Below, one piece after another: positions 6,000 through 6,550 of a DNA stretch of 6,550 nt. Numbering within the stretch: the stretch's first letter is position 1; every line of letters begins with the position of its first letter. The stretch comes from Gammaproteobacteria bacterium. GTDB lineage: Bacteria; Pseudomonadota; Gammaproteobacteria; SZUA-229. Under the pieces are notes generated by a model. That model had not been told where the DNA came from. It was given only the letters and a program-made list of their open reading frames with translations, and did no database searches. The position numbers and the translations under genes are program-made. The stretch spans positions 1 through 6,550 of the forward strand of contig JARFQK010000348.1 of assembly GCA_029287815.1 (NCBI GenBank). Reading direction: 5' to 3'.

Positions 6000-6550
6000 T
6001 CAGCTGCTTCGCCGGATAATCCTGGTTTCAATATCCAGCTTGTAGCAACAATCGCGGTCTTTCCAGCGGCGCTCGATTTCATTTCTGATCGCCTGCACGC
6101 GGTCTTTGACCAGCGAGATCTCCTCCTCCTGAGCCACGTATACCAGGCACAATCGTGAGGGTGTTTCTGCCAATCTGTCTATCAATTCCCCGACTTGCGG
6201 CAGCCAGTGCTCACGTATTTGTGTCGAGTCATGCGCGAACACCTCATCGGCCAGGTCCAGGCGAACCCGACGCAAAGCAGCCGCTCCGAAATTGAACTTT
6301 AGTATCTTTCCAGGGGTAGCGCGCTGCACACGTGGATTTTCTGTGGTCAGTCGATAACCAGCTGGCAGACTGCGCGCATCCAGCTTGATCACAAAGTTTG
6401 AACCACGATCCGCGTTGGGCACCCGCGCACAGGTAATGTGAAAGCGGCCATGTGGATCTGTTCTGGCCTCGAGACCGGTTGCGGTGACCAGTTTCACACT
6501 CGCCAGGCCAGACTCATCCTCATCCTGATAACCATTAGCATTGTTGTCTA
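6000..6550 (-). CDS. C-terminal end of an SdrD B-like (Cna-B type) surface protein, 5' part outside the window
   Basis: The frame is open to the right edge; 182 residues plus stop are visible. The GTG at 6497 is internal, because the family pattern continues upstream. The visible part opens with a calcium-loop-like DNNANGYQDEDESG, typical of SdrD B-like domains (D-x-N-x-NG-x-x-D), followed by LASVKLVTATGLEARTDPHG, the beta-sandwich strand and turn of that domain, and closes near KFNFGA (visible 84-89). The last 95 or so residues form a separate charged alpha/beta module (VRLDLADEVF, LIDRLAETPSRLCLVYVA, then a helix VKDRVQAIRNEIERRW and CCYKLDIETRI). Such modules end large repeat-containing surface proteins of proteobacteria; an OmpA-like fold is possible but not shown. 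Expected location is the cell surface or outer membrane. Its stop is about 40 bp before the adaptor remnant on the same strand. Confidence 0.8.
   Translation of the reverse strand, partial: DNNANGYQDEDESGLASVKLVTATGLEARTDPHGRFHITCARVPNADRGSNFVIKLDARSLPAGYRLTTENPRVQRATPGKILKFNFGAAALRRVRLDLADEVFAHDSTQIREHWLPQVGELIDRLAETPSRLCLVYVAQEEEISLVKDRVQAIRNEIERRWKDRDCCYKLDIETRIIRRSS

Noticed and set aside
5836..6045. Plus-strand frame of 69 codons
   Set aside because: It lies antisense to the adaptor remnant and the end of the surface protein gene, and has no ribosome binding site.
1..6550. CRISPR array, tRNA or rRNA genes, or a defence or toxin system
   Set aside because: No direct repeat series, no tRNA-like TψC (GGTTCRA) arm with a matching cloverleaf, and no defence-type domains were seen.

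Overview
The window looks like chromosomal DNA of a Gram-negative bacterium, most likely a gammaproteobacterium. That rests on recognising protein families by eye (a DUF1295 membrane protein, an exported SOUL protein, a large exported multihaem cytochrome c, and the end of an SdrD B-like surface protein) and on Gram-negative export signals. No species can be named. There are two complete, recognisable protein genes (SOUL and cytochrome), one complete small lipoprotein gene, two genes cut by the window edges and two decayed gene fragments. No tRNA, rRNA, CRISPR array or complete insertion sequence was seen.

Layout: 1-765 (+) is the C-terminal bulk of a DUF1295 / steroid 5-alpha-reductase-like membrane protein, running off the left edge. 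794-1002 (-) is a remnant of a VTT (TVP38/TMEM64) membrane protein with a one-base frameshift. 1498-1677 (+) is a 59-residue lipoprotein with a clear ribosome binding site. 1791-1817 is a perfect 12-bp inverted repeat without a T-tract. 2143-2781 (-) is an exported SOUL haem-binding-family protein. 3298-5442 (-) is a 714-residue exported cytochrome with five CxxCH haem motifs and two C-terminal Ig-like domains, followed by a strong intrinsic terminator at about 3243-3277. 5721-5957 (-) is a remnant of an RND efflux periplasmic adaptor (HlyD-like), again frameshifted. 6000-6550 (-) is the C-terminal end of an SdrD B-like surface protein running off the right edge.

Functionally the centre of the window concerns the cell envelope and haem: a periplasmic haem-binding-family protein and a secreted pentahaem cytochrome lie on the same strand. 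A 516-bp gap and a terminator separate them, so they are not one operon, and a shared job is only a guess. The long gaps and two broken genes suggest a region undergoing gene loss. I found no convincing new multi-gene system. The most notable items are the cytochrome-Ig fusion, the conserved C-terminal module of the edge-truncated surface protein, and the two pseudogenes.
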